A stretch of 6,372 bases of DNA, taken from contig CALKIA010000070.1 of the NCBI GenBank assembly GCA_937988705.1, positions 1 to 6,372 on the forward strand, read 5' to 3'. The translations under genes and the position numbers were made by a program. Positions 5,162 through 6,372 of this stretch are shown piece after piece (position 1 is the stretch's first letter; every line of letters starts with the position of its first letter). The notes below the pieces were generated by a model. That model saw only the letters and a list, made by a program, of their open reading frames with translations, made no database searches and had not been told where the DNA came from. The DNA is from an uncultured Chloroflexota bacterium. Lineage in GTDB: Bacteria > Chloroflexota > Anaerolineae > Aggregatilineales > Phototrophicaceae.

Positions 5162-5171
5162 GTGCTATCAT
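5162..5171 (+). promoter_or_regulatory. Extended -10 promoter for the histidine phosphatase-DUF3090 operon
   Basis: The plus strand reads GTGCTATCAT: a TG, one base, then TATCAT, five of six matches to consensus. The expected transcription start is near 5178, about 27 bases before the ATG at 5205. It mirrors the divergent phosphoesterase promoter in both sequence and leader length. Confidence 0.55.
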
Positions 5172-5204
5172 CCACATAGCGATAGAACTCATGTGCAGTG
5201 ACCC

Positions 5205-5864
5205 ATGACCCAAATTTTGCTCATTCGACATGCCGTCAACGATTTTGTGAAGACGGGCAAACTGGCAGGATGGACGCCTGAAGTCCACCTGAACGACGAG
5301 GGGAAAGCGCAAGCTGAAGCCCTGGGTAAGCGGTTGGCCGATGTGCCGATCACGCAGCTGTATGCGAGCCCGCTTGAACGGACGATGGAAACAGCCGCGG
5401 CCGTCCAGCAGCAGCACCCGCACCTCGCCATCCAGCCGAATGAGGCCATCGGGGAAGTTCGCTACGGCGATTGGGAAGGTAAAGAGATCAGCGTGCTGCA
5501 AAAGCGCAAGATGTGGCACGTTGTGCAGGAATATCCTTCGCGCGCCTACTTTCCGAACGGTGAGACGATGCGCGGCGTGCAAATCCGCGCCGTCAATGAA
5601 ATTGAACGTTTAGCGGCGCAGCACCCGCGTGAACTCGTGGCGGTTGTGTCGCACGCTGATTTGATCAAGATGATTCTCGCGCACTTCTTGGGGATGCATC
5701 TCGACGCTTTCCAGCGCATTGTCGTGTCGCCCGCGTCGATTAGCACCCTGATGCTCGGTTATGGCCGTCCCTATATCGGCACGATGAATGATGTCGCTCA
5801 TATCGCGCAAATGGAGCGCGAGAAGAAACAAACAGCCGCGTCTGAAGGCGCAATCGCACGGTGA
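5205..5864 (+). CDS. Histidine phosphatase (phosphoglycerate mutase-like), MSMEG_4193 family
   Basis: This 219-residue soluble protein belongs to the histidine phosphatase superfamily. It begins ILLIRHA with Arg8 and the phospho-accepting His9, then has the family-typical LAGWTPEVHLNDEGKAQAEA. Next come SPLERTMETA with Arg59, then Glu84 in GEVRYGDWEG, the likely acid/base, and finally VVSHADLIK with His150. The combination 'LAG-x-TP near residue 20, SPLER-x-x-x-TA, NGET, SHAD-x-IK' matches the MSMEG_4193 group, annotated as probable phosphomutase although most members are presumably phosphatases. The substrate is unknown. The C-terminus is a charged tail. The Shine-Dalgarno is weak. DUF3090 follows after 6 bases, in the order known from Actinobacteria, where a third gene (SCO1664 family, kinase-like) usually comes next; here the window ends first. 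Confidence 0.93.
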   Translation: MTQILLIRHAVNDFVKTGKLAGWTPEVHLNDEGKAQAEALGKRLADVPITQLYASPLERTMETAAAVQQQHPHLAIQPNEAIGEVRYGDWEGKEISVLQKRKMWHVVQEYPSRAYFPNGETMRGVQIRAVNEIERLAAQHPRELVAVVSHADLIKMILAHFLGMHLDAFQRIVVSPASISTLMLGYGRPYIGTMNDVAHIAQMEREKKQTAASEGAIAR

Positions 5865-5870
5865 GAATAC

Positions 5871-6371
5871 ATGCCGAATATCGAAATTGAACTGAACCCG
5901 ATTGACTTTATCACGATTGGAACCGTTGGTCCTAAAGGCCAGCGTGTTTTTCATTTGCAAGCGGCGAAGACGACTGAACTCATCTCGTTGATTATCGAGA
6001 AAGAGCAGGCCTGGGCGCTCAGTGAGGCGATCCGCGAACTGCTGCAAGACCTCGATAAACGGTATCCAGGCACCTCAACGGGCGAAAGCATCCGCTATGG
6101 GATGGAACTGCGCGATCCGGTTGAGCCGCTGTTTCGCGTGGCGCAAATGGGCCTCGGCTACGATGAAGATCGCAATATGGTGGTGTTGGTCGCGCAGGAA
6201 TTGGTTGTGATTCAGGATGATGCTGATCCGGACTCCGTTCAACCCGGCATCGTGCGTATGTGGTGTTCCAGAAACCAGATGCGCGCGCTGAGTGATCACG
6301 CGACGAGCACCGTGCAATCGGGTAGACCTGATCCCCGGCAGAACGGACGATTAGTGTATTACTGGACATAA
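5871..6371 (+). CDS. DUF3090 family protein, C-terminus shortened or frameshifted
   Basis: This 166-residue protein begins with the DUF3090 pattern: IELNPIDFITIGTVGPKGQR, then FHLQAAK, IIEKEQAWALSEAIREL, then FRVAQMGLGYDED and VVLVAQE, and later V-R-M-W-C-S-R-N-Q-M-R-A-L. The family's function is unknown. In relatives I recall, the segment after SGRP continues as ICPLCGRP-like, then a GH-x-CP tail, a small zinc-ribbon-like end, at about 180-200 residues. Here it reads SGRPDPRQNGRLVYYWT and stops, so the paired cysteines are absent. The stop TAA lies one base from the window edge. The start follows the phosphatase stop by 6 bases with GGTGA overlapping that stop codon, so translation is coupled. 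The family call is firm; the completeness of the end is uncertain. Confidence 0.87.
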   Translation: MPNIEIELNPIDFITIGTVGPKGQRVFHLQAAKTTELISLIIEKEQAWALSEAIRELLQDLDKRYPGTSTGESIRYGMELRDPVEPLFRVAQMGLGYDEDRNMVVLVAQELVVIQDDADPDSVQPGIVRMWCSRNQMRALSDHATSTVQSGRPDPRQNGRLVYYWT

Positions 6372-6372
6372 C

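Noticed and set aside
5130..5582. Minus-strand frame overlapping the histidine-phosphatase start
   Set aside because: The plus strand encodes the RHA, SPLER and SHAD motifs of a real enzyme here; the minus frame has no family pattern.

Overview
The window looks like chromosomal DNA from an uncultured or little-studied Chloroflexota bacterium, possibly Anaerolineae-related. The evidence is indirect. There is a histidine phosphatase (MSMEG_4193 type) followed by a DUF3090 gene, a pair best known from Actinobacteria but also met in Chloroflexota. There are membrane-anchored proteins with Thr/Pro-rich stalks. A pair of small single-pass membrane proteins is of a kind I associate with that phylum. 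The coding strand is mostly GC-rich, apart from one AT-richer island at about 1750-2830. No rRNA, CRISPR array, transposase or phage structural gene is recognisable.

Left part, minus strand (1-1716): a 5'-partial small protein of unknown function (1-290) with a strong Shine-Dalgarno and a perfect 10-bp hairpin in its leader. Upstream of it is a two-gene operon (1287-1661, then 394-1290) with a 4-bp ATGA stop/start overlap. The two products resemble each other across the membrane anchor and the extracytoplasmic helical domain, and the second adds a Thr/Pro stalk and a beta-rich C-terminal domain.

Middle (1747-2830): an AT-richer segment with a free-standing HTH + LAGLIDADG protein, then an intrinsic terminator and tRNA-Leu(CAA), all on the minus strand. 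The intergenic region between the tRNA and the divergent sigma factor holds two dyad-symmetry elements.

Right part: on the plus strand an ECF-type sigma factor (2843-3451) is followed by its probable membrane anti-sigma factor (3456-4436), which has lost the usual zinc ligands and has two membrane segments around a long Ala/Pro/Thr-rich loop. These genes converge on a YfcE-like metallophosphoesterase on the minus strand (4457-5035). Divergent from the phosphoesterase is the histidine phosphatase (5205-5864), followed 6 bases later by DUF3090 (5871-6371), which ends at the window edge.

Three transcription units (starts at 1661, 5035 and 5205) are preceded by almost the same decamer, GTGCTWTMAT, which reads as an extended -10 promoter. 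I see no single spectacular new system. The items most worth following are the tandem membrane paralogues, the HTH-LAGLIDADG gene beside a tRNA, the zinc-less anti-sigma factor, the shared promoter element, and the possibly frameshifted end of DUF3090.
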